Source: Bradyrhizobium zhanjiangense
GTDB taxonomy: Bacteria > Pseudomonadota > Alphaproteobacteria > Rhizobiales > Xanthobacteraceae
Assembly (NCBI RefSeq): GCF_004114935.1
Contig: NZ_CP022221.1
Coordinates: forward strand, 806,001-870,000
DNA length: 64,000 bases
Reading direction: 5' to 3'
The notes below the pieces were generated by a model, which was given only the letters and a program-made list of their open reading frames with translations, was not told where the DNA came from and ran no database searches. The position numbers and the translations under genes are program-made. This document shows, one piece after another, positions 53,849-62,241 of the stretch. Every line of letters starts with the position of its first letter. Position 1 is the stretch's first letter.

Positions 53849-54460
53849 TTACGCGGCGAAGCGATCGATGCCGGCGCCCTTAAGCAAATCGGCCAGCTGC
53901 TTGCGGGCGTAAAACATCCGCGTTTTCACCGTGCTCTGGGGGATGCCGATGATCTGCCCGACCTCCTCGACCGACTTCTCGTGATAGTAGACGAGGTTGA
54001 TGATCTCGCGATGCGCAGGCGACAGCTTCTGCACGCAGGCGCGCAGGATGGCGCTGGTGTCGCTGCGGTCGAGCGAGGTCTCCGGCGTGTCGGAATCGTC
54101 GGGGATCTGACGCACATCCTCCTGGTCGATGTCCTCGAAACGGCGCTGGCGCATCGCGGTCAGCGCCTTGAAGCGGGCGATCGAGAGCAGCCAGGTCGAG
54201 ACCTGCGAGCGGCCCTGGAATTGGCCGGCGGTCCGCCACACGTCCAAAAACACCTGGCTGACGAGGTCTTCCGCCGTGGTGGCATCGCGCACGATGCGCA
54301 AGATGAAGCGGTAAACCCGCACATTGTGCCGGCAATAGAGGATGTGCATGGCCGTCCGGTTGCCGCCGGCAATGCTTTCGAGAAGCATGTCGTCCGAAGT
54401 CGCCTGAACGGCAATGATGCTTTGGCTGGCCTGGGCGTTGATGGCAATGACGTTCGGCAT
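53849..54460 (-). CDS. ECF-type RNA polymerase sigma factor
   Basis: This 203-residue protein has sigma region 2 (about 35-105; VRVYRFILRIVRDATTAEDL and QVFLDVWRTAGQFQGRS) and region 4 (about 140-195; LSPAHREIINLVYYHEKSVE and IGIPQSTVKTRMFYARKQL). Region 3 is absent, as in ECF factors. ATG 54460 has GGGGAG upstream. I see no anti-sigma gene on either side: the neighbours are CcdA and a response regulator. Control could therefore be transcriptional or by an unlinked partner. Confidence 0.92.
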   Translation of the reverse strand: MPNVIAINAQASQSIIAVQATSDDMLLESIAGGNRTAMHILYCRHNVRVYRFILRIVRDATTAEDLVSQVFLDVWRTAGQFQGRSQVSTWLLSIARFKALTAMRQRRFEDIDQEDVRQIPDDSDTPETSLDRSDTSAILRACVQKLSPAHREIINLVYYHEKSVEEVGQIIGIPQSTVKTRMFYARKQLADLLKGAGIDRFAA

Positions 54461-54576
54461 GAAATTAGCTCCCCGTAGCGCCGCGACCGAGCGGCGTTTC
54501 CTTGAGGGAAAGTGTTAATCAGCCAACGTTTCGGGACGTCTGCACGAAAAGCGGAAAATGGTTTCATGCGCCGCCA

Positions 54577-54608
54577 AATTGTTTCGTCGAAAGGGGGGCG
54601 ACGAAACA
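54577..54608. promoter_or_regulatory. Inverted repeat upstream of the sigma factor gene, with a matching site downstream
   Basis: TGTTTCGTCG at 54580-54589 and CGACGAAACA at 54599-54608 form a perfect 10-base inverted repeat around AAAGGGGGG. The 13-base sequence AATTGTTTCGTCG at 54577-54589 occurs again at 53769-53781, downstream of the same gene. An operator or autoregulatory site is plausible, but this is inference from position and symmetry. Confidence 0.45.
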
Positions 54609-54713
54609 TTCGGAGCAAAAAAGCGTGGAATTTCAATGTACGGGAAATACGGGGTGGGGATTGGCGGAGTGAGGAACGAATTTGGGGGTGTTGCGTTCGC
54701 TGCCGCCTCAAGC

Positions 54714-54806
54714 GTCGTCCTGGCGAAAGCCAGGACCCATAGCCACAGGATTGGGTTTGGCGAAGACTCGTGGTTACCAGTTCGGTCGCGCCAAACACAC
54801 TGCCGC
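54714..54806. repeat. Family 1 repeat, copy 8 (left half only)
   Basis: GTCGTCCTGGCGAAAGCCAG, GACCCATAGCCACAG and GTTTGGCGAAGACTCGTGGT are present, then the sequence diverges. The right arm is missing and a family 2 repeat begins at 54841. These two repeats and the leader of the sigma factor gene account for the 494-base gap 54461-54954. Confidence 0.82.
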
Positions 54807-54840
54807 CGTCGGCGCTCCGCTTACCCGGACGATCATCATC

Positions 54841-54931
54841 GTAGGGTGGGCAAAGGCGCGAAGCGCCGTGCCCACCCTCTTTCTGCAAGCGCTGTGAGAA
54901 TGGTGGGCACGCTTCGCTTTGCCCACCCTAC
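54841..54931. repeat. Family 2 repeat, copy 4 (full length)
   Basis: GTAGGGTGGGCAAAGGCGCG and CGCTTTGCCCACCCTAC form the outer stem, with GTGCCCACC and GGTGGGCACGC inside. It lies just after the end of the response regulator gene on the minus strand and could terminate the sensory operon. Confidence 0.9.
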
Positions 54932-54954
54932 GGCACCTAGCTCTTCCGCGCTGC

Positions 54955-55689
54955 CTACGCCTTCTCGCCGGCCGGCGAGAACAGATAGCCGCCGCCGCGG
55001 ATGGTGCGGATCACGGCGGGCTTGGCGGGGTCGGGCTCGATCTTGCGGCGGATGCGCATGATGCGGAGGTCGACGGCGCGATCGAAGGCTTCGGCGTCGC
55101 GCGCATTGGCGAGCTCCAGCAGGCGCTCGCGCGACAGCACGCGCTTCGGATTGGCCGCGAACACCTTGAGCAGACCGAACTCGGACGCGGTCAGCGGATG
55201 CTCGTTGCCCTCGTCGTCGCGCAACGCCTGCGCTTCGAGATCGAGCCATTTGGTGCCGAAGCGCACCAATTGATCCTTGTCGGACTTCGCGGCGGCGTCC
55301 GGCGCGGCAGCCTTGGCCGGCCCGCTCCGCCGCAGCACCGAACGGATGCGCGCCATCAGCTCGCGCAGCTCGCAGGGTTTTGCCACGTAATCATCGGCGC
55401 CGAGCTCGAGCCCGACGACGCGGTCGATCGGGCTCGCGGTCGCCGTCAGCATGATCACGGGCACGTTGATGCGGCTCTTGAGGTCGCGGATGATCGAGAG
55501 CCCATCTTCCTCGGGCATGTTGAGATCGAGCACGACGAGGTCGGGCATGCTGCCCTGGATCGCGGCGCGCAAGGACTTGCCGCCGTCGCACAGCGTCACG
55601 GTGAAGCCGTGCATCTTGAGATAATCGCCGACCATCTCCCGGGCCGGAGCCTCATCGTCGACGATCATGATGTGCTGGCTTTGGGTCAT
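54955..55689 (-). CDS. OmpR-family response regulator (TorR-like)
   Basis: This 244-residue protein has a receiver domain (about 1-120) with IMIVDDEAP, the phospho-acceptor aspartate 55 in VVLDLNMPEEDG, threonine 82 and lysine 104 in DDYVAKPCE. A winged-helix DNA-binding domain (about 145-240) follows with LTASEFGLLKVF and RTIRGGGYLF. All phosphorylation residues are present. It is the last gene of the operon with two kinases and a TRAP-type binding protein, so it is the likely output of that pathway. Target genes are unknown. Confidence 0.93.
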   Translation of the reverse strand: MTQSQHIMIVDDEAPAREMVGDYLKMHGFTVTLCDGGKSLRAAIQGSMPDLVVLDLNMPEEDGLSIIRDLKSRINVPVIMLTATASPIDRVVGLELGADDYVAKPCELRELMARIRSVLRRSGPAKAAAPDAAAKSDKDQLVRFGTKWLDLEAQALRDDEGNEHPLTASEFGLLKVFAANPKRVLSRERLLELANARDAEAFDRAVDLRIMRIRRKIEPDPAKPAVIRTIRGGGYLFSPAGEKA

Positions 55690-55699
55690 GGTCCTGAGA

Positions 55700-57445
55700 T
55701 CACGGCATTTCAGTCGCGGGAAGCGTGATGGTGAAGGTCGAGCCCGTGCCGGGCCCGTCGCTGTCGGCCGTCACCTCGCCGCCATGCATGTCGATAATAC
55801 GCTTCACGATGGATAACCCAAGCCCTGTCGAGCTCTCGCCGGCGGTCGGCTTTGCCGACAGCCGCTGGAACCGGCCGAACAGGCGGCCGAGATCCTCCGG
55901 CGACAGGCCGGCCCCCTCGTCGCTGACGCGGACGATGGTTTCGCTGCCCTCATGGGTCACGGCCACGGCGATCTTGCCGCCGATCGGAGAGTATTTGATG
56001 GCGTTGCTGATGAGGTTGTCGATCGCCTCGCGGATGCGGTCGGTGTCGCACATGGTGACGATGTTGGGCGGCGCGGTGACGCTGATCGTCTGCTGCTTGT
56101 TGACGGCGAGCGGCTGGTTGGCTTCGGCGACCTCCTTGACCAGGCCCGCGACGTCGACCGGTTCGCGGCGGATGGTGATGTCGAAGGCATCGGCCATCGC
56201 GTCCGAGATCAAATGATCGACCATCGTGGTCAGCCGCTTGGTGGCGTCGCGGATGTGGTCGACCTGGGCGATCACGCCGCCCATCGATGCGCCGGTCGAG
56301 ATCAGCTCCTTCAGCATCTCGGTGCGGCCGAGGATGACGCCGAGCGGATTCTTCAGATCGTGCGCGACGGTGCCCAAAATCTCGTTCTTGAAGCCGTTGG
56401 CGCGCTGCAGCCGCAGCCATTGCGCGGAGAGGCGGCGGTTGGCCTGCATCAGCGCGCGGGTGCGCTGGGCGACGCGGTCTTCCAGCTGCGTGTTGGCGTC
56501 CTGGAGCTGCTGGTAGAGGATGACATTGTCGAAGGCGATCGAGAGCCGGCTGGAGAAGATCTCGACCAGCGAGCGGTCGGTCTCCGACAGCTCGCGCTCG
56601 GCCTGCAGCAGCACCACCACCTCACGCCCGCTTCCGGTGCGCAAATAGATCACGCTGCGGTGGTCGGCGAATTCGTTCTTGCGGCGCTGGAACGCGGCCT
56701 CCACCATCTCGCGCAATTCGGGGTCGAGTGCCTTCGACGAGGTGGTGCCGATGAAGCGGCTGTAGCAGCCGCTGCCGGCGAGCACCGAGAGCTCGGGGTC
56801 GACCCCGCCATTGTCGCGCAGGACCAGGATGCCGGCGCAGTCGACATTGAGCAGCGAGGCGAGCTGGGTCAGCACGCCCTCGGCGAGCCGCTGCATCGAC
56901 TTGAAGTCGTAAAGCGTCGAGGCGGCGTCGATGATGATCTCGAGCCCGCGGCGTGTCTGCACCATGCGCTCGAGCTGCTGATAGGAGCGCAGCGCGGCGG
57001 TCAGCGAGGTGAACAGCTTGTCGGCGGTGAGCTCGGTCTTGGCCTTGTAGTCGTTGATGTCGTACTGCACGATCACGCGCCGCTCCGGCGCCTGGCCGGG
57101 CTGACCGGTGCGCAGGATGATGCGGACGGTCTCGTTCTTGATCTCGTTGCGGATGAATTCGACGAGCTCGAGGCCGGCGACGTCGGTCTCCATGATGACG
57201 TCGAGCAGCACGGCGGCGATGTCGCCGTGCTCGGCCATCAGCTTGCGACCTTCCGCCGCCGAATAGGCCGACAGGATCTCCAGGCTCTGGCCGTTGAGGC
57301 TGTAGTCGGACAGCGCGAAACGGGTGCCGTCATGCACGGCCGGATCGTCGTCGATGACGGCGATCTTCCATTTCCGGGCGTTGGCATCCTCCGACGCGGT
57401 ACCGGTGTCGTCGATCAGGTGGAGGACATCGTCCTGTTCGGCCAT
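55700..57445 (-). CDS. Hybrid protein: receiver, DUF3369, histidine kinase
   Basis: This 581-residue cytoplasmic protein starts with a receiver domain (aspartate 82 in VLLDVIMET, threonine 113, lysine 134). A DUF3369 sensory domain (about 165-315) follows, then a coiled coil and a kinase core with the phospho-histidine 362 in TVAHDLKNPLG. The ATPase part has AIDNLISNAIKYS, SDEGAGLS and STGLGLSIV. The receiver stands in front of the kinase, so it can take phosphate from another kinase and act as a relay. It overlaps the preceding kinase gene by 31 bases and has no membrane segment. Confidence 0.92.
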   Translation of the reverse strand: MAEQDDVLHLIDDTGTASEDANARKWKIAVIDDDPAVHDGTRFALSDYSLNGQSLEILSAYSAAEGRKLMAEHGDIAAVLLDVIMETDVAGLELVEFIRNEIKNETVRIILRTGQPGQAPERRVIVQYDINDYKAKTELTADKLFTSLTAALRSYQQLERMVQTRRGLEIIIDAASTLYDFKSMQRLAEGVLTQLASLLNVDCAGILVLRDNGGVDPELSVLAGSGCYSRFIGTTSSKALDPELREMVEAAFQRRKNEFADHRSVIYLRTGSGREVVVLLQAERELSETDRSLVEIFSSRLSIAFDNVILYQQLQDANTQLEDRVAQRTRALMQANRRLSAQWLRLQRANGFKNEILGTVAHDLKNPLGVILGRTEMLKELISTGASMGGVIAQVDHIRDATKRLTTMVDHLISDAMADAFDITIRREPVDVAGLVKEVAEANQPLAVNKQQTISVTAPPNIVTMCDTDRIREAIDNLISNAIKYSPIGGKIAVAVTHEGSETIVRVSDEGAGLSPEDLGRLFGRFQRLSAKPTAGESSTGLGLSIVKRIIDMHGGEVTADSDGPGTGSTFTITLPATEMP

Positions 57446-59490
57446 TGAGAAGTCCCGTCACTTTCTGTGCTTTGCGCGCCCTTGGCGATGCGGGGCATGA
57501 TAATGCGAAAAGTAGTGCCTTGTCCCAGCTTGGATTCCAGCATCATGCGGCCGCCGAGCTGCTGGGTGACGAGGTTATAGACGATATGCAGGCCAAGTCC
57601 CGTGCCACCTTCATTGCGCCGGGTGGTAAAGAAAGGGTCAAAGGCCTGGCGCTGCACGTCCGGGGTCATGCCGGCCCCGTCATCGGCGAAGCTGATCTCG
57701 ATGTCGTCGGCCCCGCGCGGCCGGGCCGAGATCGCGATCGTGCCTGCGCGGCCGTCGGCGAAGGCGTGGTTGGCGGCGTTGAGGAAGAGGTTGGTCAGGA
57801 TCTGGCCGTAGGAGCCGGGATAGCCGTCGAGCAGCAGCCCTTCGGGCACGTCGACCTGAAGCGTGATCGGCGAGCGCTTCAGCACCGGGCGCAGGCTGGC
57901 GATGATCTGGTCGGTGGCTTCACTGAGCGAGAACTGCCGCCGCTCGGCATGGGAGCGATCGACCGCGACCTGCTTGAACGACTGGATCAACTCGCCGGCG
58001 CGCTGCAGGTTGGCGACGAGCTGCTGCGAGGCGTCGCGCGAGGACTGCACGAATTCCTCGAGCTGCGAACGGCGCAAGCCCCCGTCGCCCTTGAGCTGAG
58101 CCTCGAAGATCTCGCTGCGCCGGGCAAAGCTCGATGCAACGGTCAGGCTGATGCCGATCGGGTTGTTGACCTCGTGGGCGACGCCGGCAACGAGGCCGCC
58201 GAGCGCGGCGAGCCGTTCGGCGTCGATCAGATTCTGCTGCGCGGTATTGAGCTCGAGCAGCGCGCTCTCGGCCTTCTCCTTCGACGCGCGCAGCTCGTCC
58301 TCGGTCTGGCGCTTGGCGATCGCGTTCTCGCGGAACACTTCCACGGCGCGCGCCATGGCGCCGACCTCGTCGCGTGCCTTGGTGCCCTGCACCTCGCGGT
58401 CGAGATCGCCGAGCGTGATCGCGCGCATCGCCGCCATGAGCTGCTGGAGCGGCAGGCGGATCGACAGTGCGATCATCACGCCGGCGGTGAGGATGACGCC
58501 GAGGAAGATCACCGCGATCGACAGCACGCGGCGGGAAATATCGGCCAGCGTGCGATCAAAAGTCGCCTGCGCCTTCTGCTCGCGCTGGCGCATCTTGGTC
58601 GAGAGGTCGTCGATGGCGCCGATCGCTTCGGCCTGACTGGCGTCGATGGTGTTGCGCAACAGATCGGTGCGGCTCGCCAGCTGCTCGGAGAGCTTTGCAA
58701 AGCCCTCGCGCAACGACGCGGTGCGGTCCGCGAGCCGCCGCAAGGCCATGCGCTGGAGGTCGTTGTCGGCGAGATCGATCATGACCGGGATGGTCTTCTC
58801 GATCGTCTCGGTGTTGCGGCGTGCGTCGTCGGCGGCGCCCGGTGACAGCGACAGATAGTAGGAATTGGCCGCGACCAGCATCGCGGTGAAGGCTTCGCGG
58901 GACTTTCCAAGCGAAGGCCAGATCAGCGCGTCGCGATGGCCGGTGGCGCCTTCGATGATGGAATAGAGGCCCGCCATGTCCTTGGCCGGGCCCTGCACCT
59001 GCTCCTCGTAGGTCTTGGCGATGGTGGCCTGCACGCTGCGCAGCTCGCCAAAGCCGTTGAGGAAGCGGTCGGTGGTGCGCTCGAGCTCCTCCACCGAGCC
59101 TGACAGCATCGGATCCTTGGTGGCGCGGTTGGTCAGCGTGCCCAGCACCGCCTCGCGCAGCAGCAGGATCTCGGCGAACAGGTCCGGGCTCGGCTGGTTG
59201 ATGTAGCGGTGGATCAGGTTTTGCAGACGCCCGGTCTCGCTTTCGAGCAGCGCCAGGATCCGGTCGGACTCGCGCACCTGGCGCACGTCGTCCCAGGCCG
59301 AGCCCAGCACCTGCGCGCCGTTCCAGATCATCGCCACCAGCACCACGACGACGGCGGAGTTCAGCGCTGCGATCGACAGGATGCGCCAGCGGATCGGCAC
59401 CGCCCGCAGCGCGCCGACGAGGCGCGCGCGCAGGCGCCCGATCGGGCCGGGCGGCCTCTCTGTGGTCTCGCTGTGTCCAAGCCCGGCCAA
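57415..59490 (-). CDS. Membrane sensor histidine kinase (TorS-like input, HAMP)
   Basis: This 691-residue kinase has helix 1 (about 36-58), a long helical periplasmic domain (about 60-320), helix 2 (about 322-344), a HAMP segment with ITLGDLDREVQGTKARDEVG, a coiled coil, and a kinase core with GLVAGVAHEVNNPIG (histidine 439). The ATP site has LTNLFLNAANHAF, FADDGAGM and GGTGLGLHIV. It has no receiver or Hpt domain, unlike true TorS. The start is TTG 59490, with GGAG nine bases upstream. It follows the binding-protein gene by six bases, so that protein is its probable periplasmic partner. Confidence 0.92.
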   Translation of the reverse strand: MAGLGHSETTERPPGPIGRLRARLVGALRAVPIRWRILSIAALNSAVVVVLVAMIWNGAQVLGSAWDDVRQVRESDRILALLESETGRLQNLIHRYINQPSPDLFAEILLLREAVLGTLTNRATKDPMLSGSVEELERTTDRFLNGFGELRSVQATIAKTYEEQVQGPAKDMAGLYSIIEGATGHRDALIWPSLGKSREAFTAMLVAANSYYLSLSPGAADDARRNTETIEKTIPVMIDLADNDLQRMALRRLADRTASLREGFAKLSEQLASRTDLLRNTIDASQAEAIGAIDDLSTKMRQREQKAQATFDRTLADISRRVLSIAVIFLGVILTAGVMIALSIRLPLQQLMAAMRAITLGDLDREVQGTKARDEVGAMARAVEVFRENAIAKRQTEDELRASKEKAESALLELNTAQQNLIDAERLAALGGLVAGVAHEVNNPIGISLTVASSFARRSEIFEAQLKGDGGLRRSQLEEFVQSSRDASQQLVANLQRAGELIQSFKQVAVDRSHAERRQFSLSEATDQIIASLRPVLKRSPITLQVDVPEGLLLDGYPGSYGQILTNLFLNAANHAFADGRAGTIAISARPRGADDIEISFADDGAGMTPDVQRQAFDPFFTTRRNEGGTGLGLHIVYNLVTQQLGGRMMLESKLGQGTTFRIIMPRIAKGAQSTESDGTSQWPNRTMSST

Positions 59491-59496
59491 GAGGCT

Positions 59497-60492
59497 CTAC
59501 TCCACCTTGCGAATGCGTTCGATCAGCGCGGCCGCGGCCGGATCGCGCCCGGCCTTGGCATAGATTGGAGCCATCGCCTCCTCGAACGGCTTGCGGTCGA
59601 TGTCCTTGATGATGGTGACGCCGGCTTCCTGGGCCTTGCGCTGCGACTGCTCCTCGAGGTCGCGCCATTTCTCGCGCATGAACAGGCTGGAGCGCTGTGC
59701 GGCCTCCTTGAAGATCGTCTGCTCCTCCGCCGAGAGGCTTTTCCAGGCCTTCAGCGAGATCACCAGCACTTCCGGGCTCATCGTGTGCTCGGTGAGCGCG
59801 TAGTGGCCGGCAAGTTTGTAATGGTCTGTCGTCACGAAGGATGGCCAGTTGTTTTCGGCGCCGTCGATCAGGTGATTGGCAAGCCCGGTGAGCACTTGTC
59901 CGTAAGGTAGCTCGACCGGTTCGGCGCCGAGCGCGCGCATCATCTGGCTCATCAACTCCGACTGCTGCACCCGGATCCGCAATCCCCTGAGATCCGCGAC
60001 ACTCCTCACGGGCCGGACGCTGTTGTAGATCGACCTCGCGCCGGAATCGTAGAAGGCGAGCCCGACGAAGCCATAGGGCTCGAAGCTGTTCAAGATCTCG
60101 CTGCCGATCGGCCCGTCAAGCACCTTCTGCATGTGCTCGATGGACCGGAACAGGAACGGCATCGCCAGCACGTTCATCGCCGGGACGAAATTGCCGATCA
60201 GGGCGACGTTGGTCCGGTTGAGGTCGATGGCGCCGGCCCGGGTCTGCTCGATCGTCTCCTTCTCCTCACCGAGCTGGCGGGAGTGGAACACCTTGATCTC
60301 GTGCCGGCCGCCGGTGCGCTCGGCGATCAAGGCGCCCATGTAGCGCAGCGCCTGGACGGTCGGGTAATCCTCGGTCTGGGTGTCGGCGGCGCGAAATTCG
60401 CGTGCAACCGCGTCCGTCGTACAGACGGCAAGCAGAAGCGCGACGAAGATCACCCCGGTCCGCGAGAGTTCGGCACGGCTCAACACTGGCAC
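59497..60492 (-). CDS. TRAP-type substrate-binding protein (DctP family), probable sensor
   Basis: This 331-residue periplasmic protein has an N-terminal signal sequence (VIFVALLLAVCTTDAVA|R). The DctP fold shows KVFHSRQLGEEKETIEQTRA, NVLAMPFLFRSIEHM and the helix LRGLRIRVQQSELMSQMMRA with the conserved ligand-carboxylate arginine (R-I-R). No DctQ or DctM gene is in the window; the next genes are two kinases and a regulator. GTG 60492 was chosen because GAGGGG lies six bases upstream; TTG 60498 sits directly against that site. The ligand is probably a carboxylate. Confidence 0.9.
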   Translation of the reverse strand: MPVLSRAELSRTGVIFVALLLAVCTTDAVAREFRAADTQTEDYPTVQALRYMGALIAERTGGRHEIKVFHSRQLGEEKETIEQTRAGAIDLNRTNVALIGNFVPAMNVLAMPFLFRSIEHMQKVLDGPIGSEILNSFEPYGFVGLAFYDSGARSIYNSVRPVRSVADLRGLRIRVQQSELMSQMMRALGAEPVELPYGQVLTGLANHLIDGAENNWPSFVTTDHYKLAGHYALTEHTMSPEVLVISLKAWKSLSAEEQTIFKEAAQRSSLFMREKWRDLEEQSQRKAQEAGVTIIKDIDRKPFEEAMAPIYAKAGRDPAAAALIERIRKVE

Positions 60493-60693
60493 ACTCAACC
60501 CCTCAGTGGTGGAGTCTATGGCGGAAGGAAAAGGTTCAACGCAATCTAGCAAATGGTAAAGGGAAGGCCATCCCGCTCCGGGCGTCGGGTCGATTGTGCG
60601 GCGCGGCCGCCGCGCATTCCCGGTTGAAACTGCCAATGCCGCGCCTTAAGCAAGGCAGCCGCCCTTTAGTCGTGCGACACGGGAAGAGCTATC

Positions 60694-62019
60694 GTGATTT
60701 CAGCATTGCGCTTTTTGCAGGCCGTCGCCGTCCTTGCGGCTGTCACCATGGCCACACCAGTGCGTGCCGCCACCGACATCGCGCTGTGGCACGCCATGTC
60801 CGGCGAGCTCGGCCGGCAGCTCGACAAGCTCGCTGCCGACTTCAACGCCTCGCAGTCCGACTACCGCATCGTGCCCAGCTACAAGGGCAACTACACCGAG
60901 ACGGTGACGGCGGCGATCTTCGCCTTCCGCTCTCGCAGCCAGCCTGCCATCGTCCAGGTCAACGAGGTCGCCACCGCCACCATGACCGCGGCCAAGGGCG
61001 CTATCTATCCGGTGTTCAGCCTGATGCGGGACCAGGGCGAGCCATTTTCGCTGGGCGATTACCTTCCCGCCGTCTCCGGCTACTACACCGATGCGGCCGG
61101 CAACCTGTTGTCGTTCCCGTTCAATTCCTCGACGCCGATCCTGTACTACAACAAGACCATGTTCCGCGATGCCGGCCTCGATCCGGAGACGCCGCCGAAG
61201 ACCTGGCCGGCATTGGGGCTAGCGGCCAAGCGCCTGCGCGAACGCGGTGCGGTCTGCGGCTTCACCACCTCCTGGCCGTCCTGGATCCACGTCGAGAATT
61301 TCTCCGCCTTCCACAATTTAGTCCTGGCGACGCGGGCGAACGGCTTTGCCGGGCTGGACGCGGAATTGACCATCAACAATCCGGTTCTCGTCAAACACAT
61401 CGCTCAGCTCAGCGAGTGGCAAAAGACAAAACTGTTCGACTATAGCGGCCGCGGACAAGCGGCCGAGCCGCGTTTCCAGAAAGGCGAATGCGGCATCTTC
61501 ATCGGCTCCTCGGCGACGCGGGCCGACATCAAGGCGAACTCGAAATTCGAGATCGGCTACGGCATGATGCCGTATTGGCCCGACGTGAAGGGCGCGCCGC
61601 AGAATTCGATCATCGGCGGCGCCACGCTGTGGGTACTGCGCGACCGGCCGCGCGAGGAGTACAAGGGCGTGGCGCGGTTCTTCGCCTATCTGTCGCAGCC
61701 GGGCGTGCAGGCTGCCTGGCACCAGAACACCGGCTATCTGCCTGTTACCCGCGCCGCCTTTGAGCTGACACGGTCGCAGGGATTCTACGAGCGCAATCCT
61801 GGTTCGGCGATCTCGTTCGAGGAGATCACGCTGCATCCGCCGACGGAGAACTCCAAGGGCGTCCGGCTCGGCTCTTTCGTGCTGATTCGCGGCGCGATCG
61901 AGGACGAGTTGGAGCAGGCCTTCGCCGGCCACAAAAGCGCGCAAGCAGCGCTGGATTCCGCCGTCGAGCGCGGCAACAAGCTGCTGCGCCAGTTCGAGCG
62001 CGCCAGTCCCGAGCGGTAG
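60694..62019 (+). CDS. ugpB: UgpB-like ABC substrate-binding protein
   Basis: This 441-residue periplasmic protein has a signal peptide ending PVRA|ATD. The mature start IALWHAMSGELGRQLDKLAA, GNYTETVTAAIFAFRSRSQP and CGFTTSWPSWIHVENF match glycerol-3-phosphate/glycerophosphodiester binding proteins of the UgpB type. The start is GTG 60694 behind GGGAAGAG. The ugpA, ugpE and ugpC genes do not follow within the window; an unrelated kinase-fold gene does. The name is based on motif resemblance only. Confidence 0.88.
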   Translation: MISALRFLQAVAVLAAVTMATPVRAATDIALWHAMSGELGRQLDKLAADFNASQSDYRIVPSYKGNYTETVTAAIFAFRSRSQPAIVQVNEVATATMTAAKGAIYPVFSLMRDQGEPFSLGDYLPAVSGYYTDAAGNLLSFPFNSSTPILYYNKTMFRDAGLDPETPPKTWPALGLAAKRLRERGAVCGFTTSWPSWIHVENFSAFHNLVLATRANGFAGLDAELTINNPVLVKHIAQLSEWQKTKLFDYSGRGQAAEPRFQKGECGIFIGSSATRADIKANSKFEIGYGMMPYWPDVKGAPQNSIIGGATLWVLRDRPREEYKGVARFFAYLSQPGVQAAWHQNTGYLPVTRAAFELTRSQGFYERNPGSAISFEEITLHPPTENSKGVRLGSFVLIRGAIEDELEQAFAGHKSAQAALDSAVERGNKLLRQFERASPER

Positions 62020-62061
62020 AATGTCGCGATTAGACATCGCTGCGACCGCGCGTGAGGTGCG

Positions 62062-62181
62062 CTCACTCCCCCGCGTGCGGGGGAGTGTCGGGGAGAGGGT
62101 GTCTCCGCATCGGGACAATCACCTAGAGGAGAAAGCCCTCACCCGGCACTATGTGCCGACCTCTCCCGCAAGCGGGAGAGG
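62062..62181. repeat. Family 3 repeat, copy 4
   Basis: CTCACTCCCCCGCGTGCGGG at the left, GGGGAGAGGGTGTCTCCGC and AAAGCCCTCACCCGGCAC inside, and CCTCTCCCGCAAGCGGGAGA at the right. It fills most of the gap between the UgpB-like gene and the next gene. Confidence 0.85.
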
Positions 62182-62241
62182 TGCATCGCCTCTTTGGCTT
62201 GCACAGAACCAACCAAAGCTGACCCTGCTTTCGATACGCGA

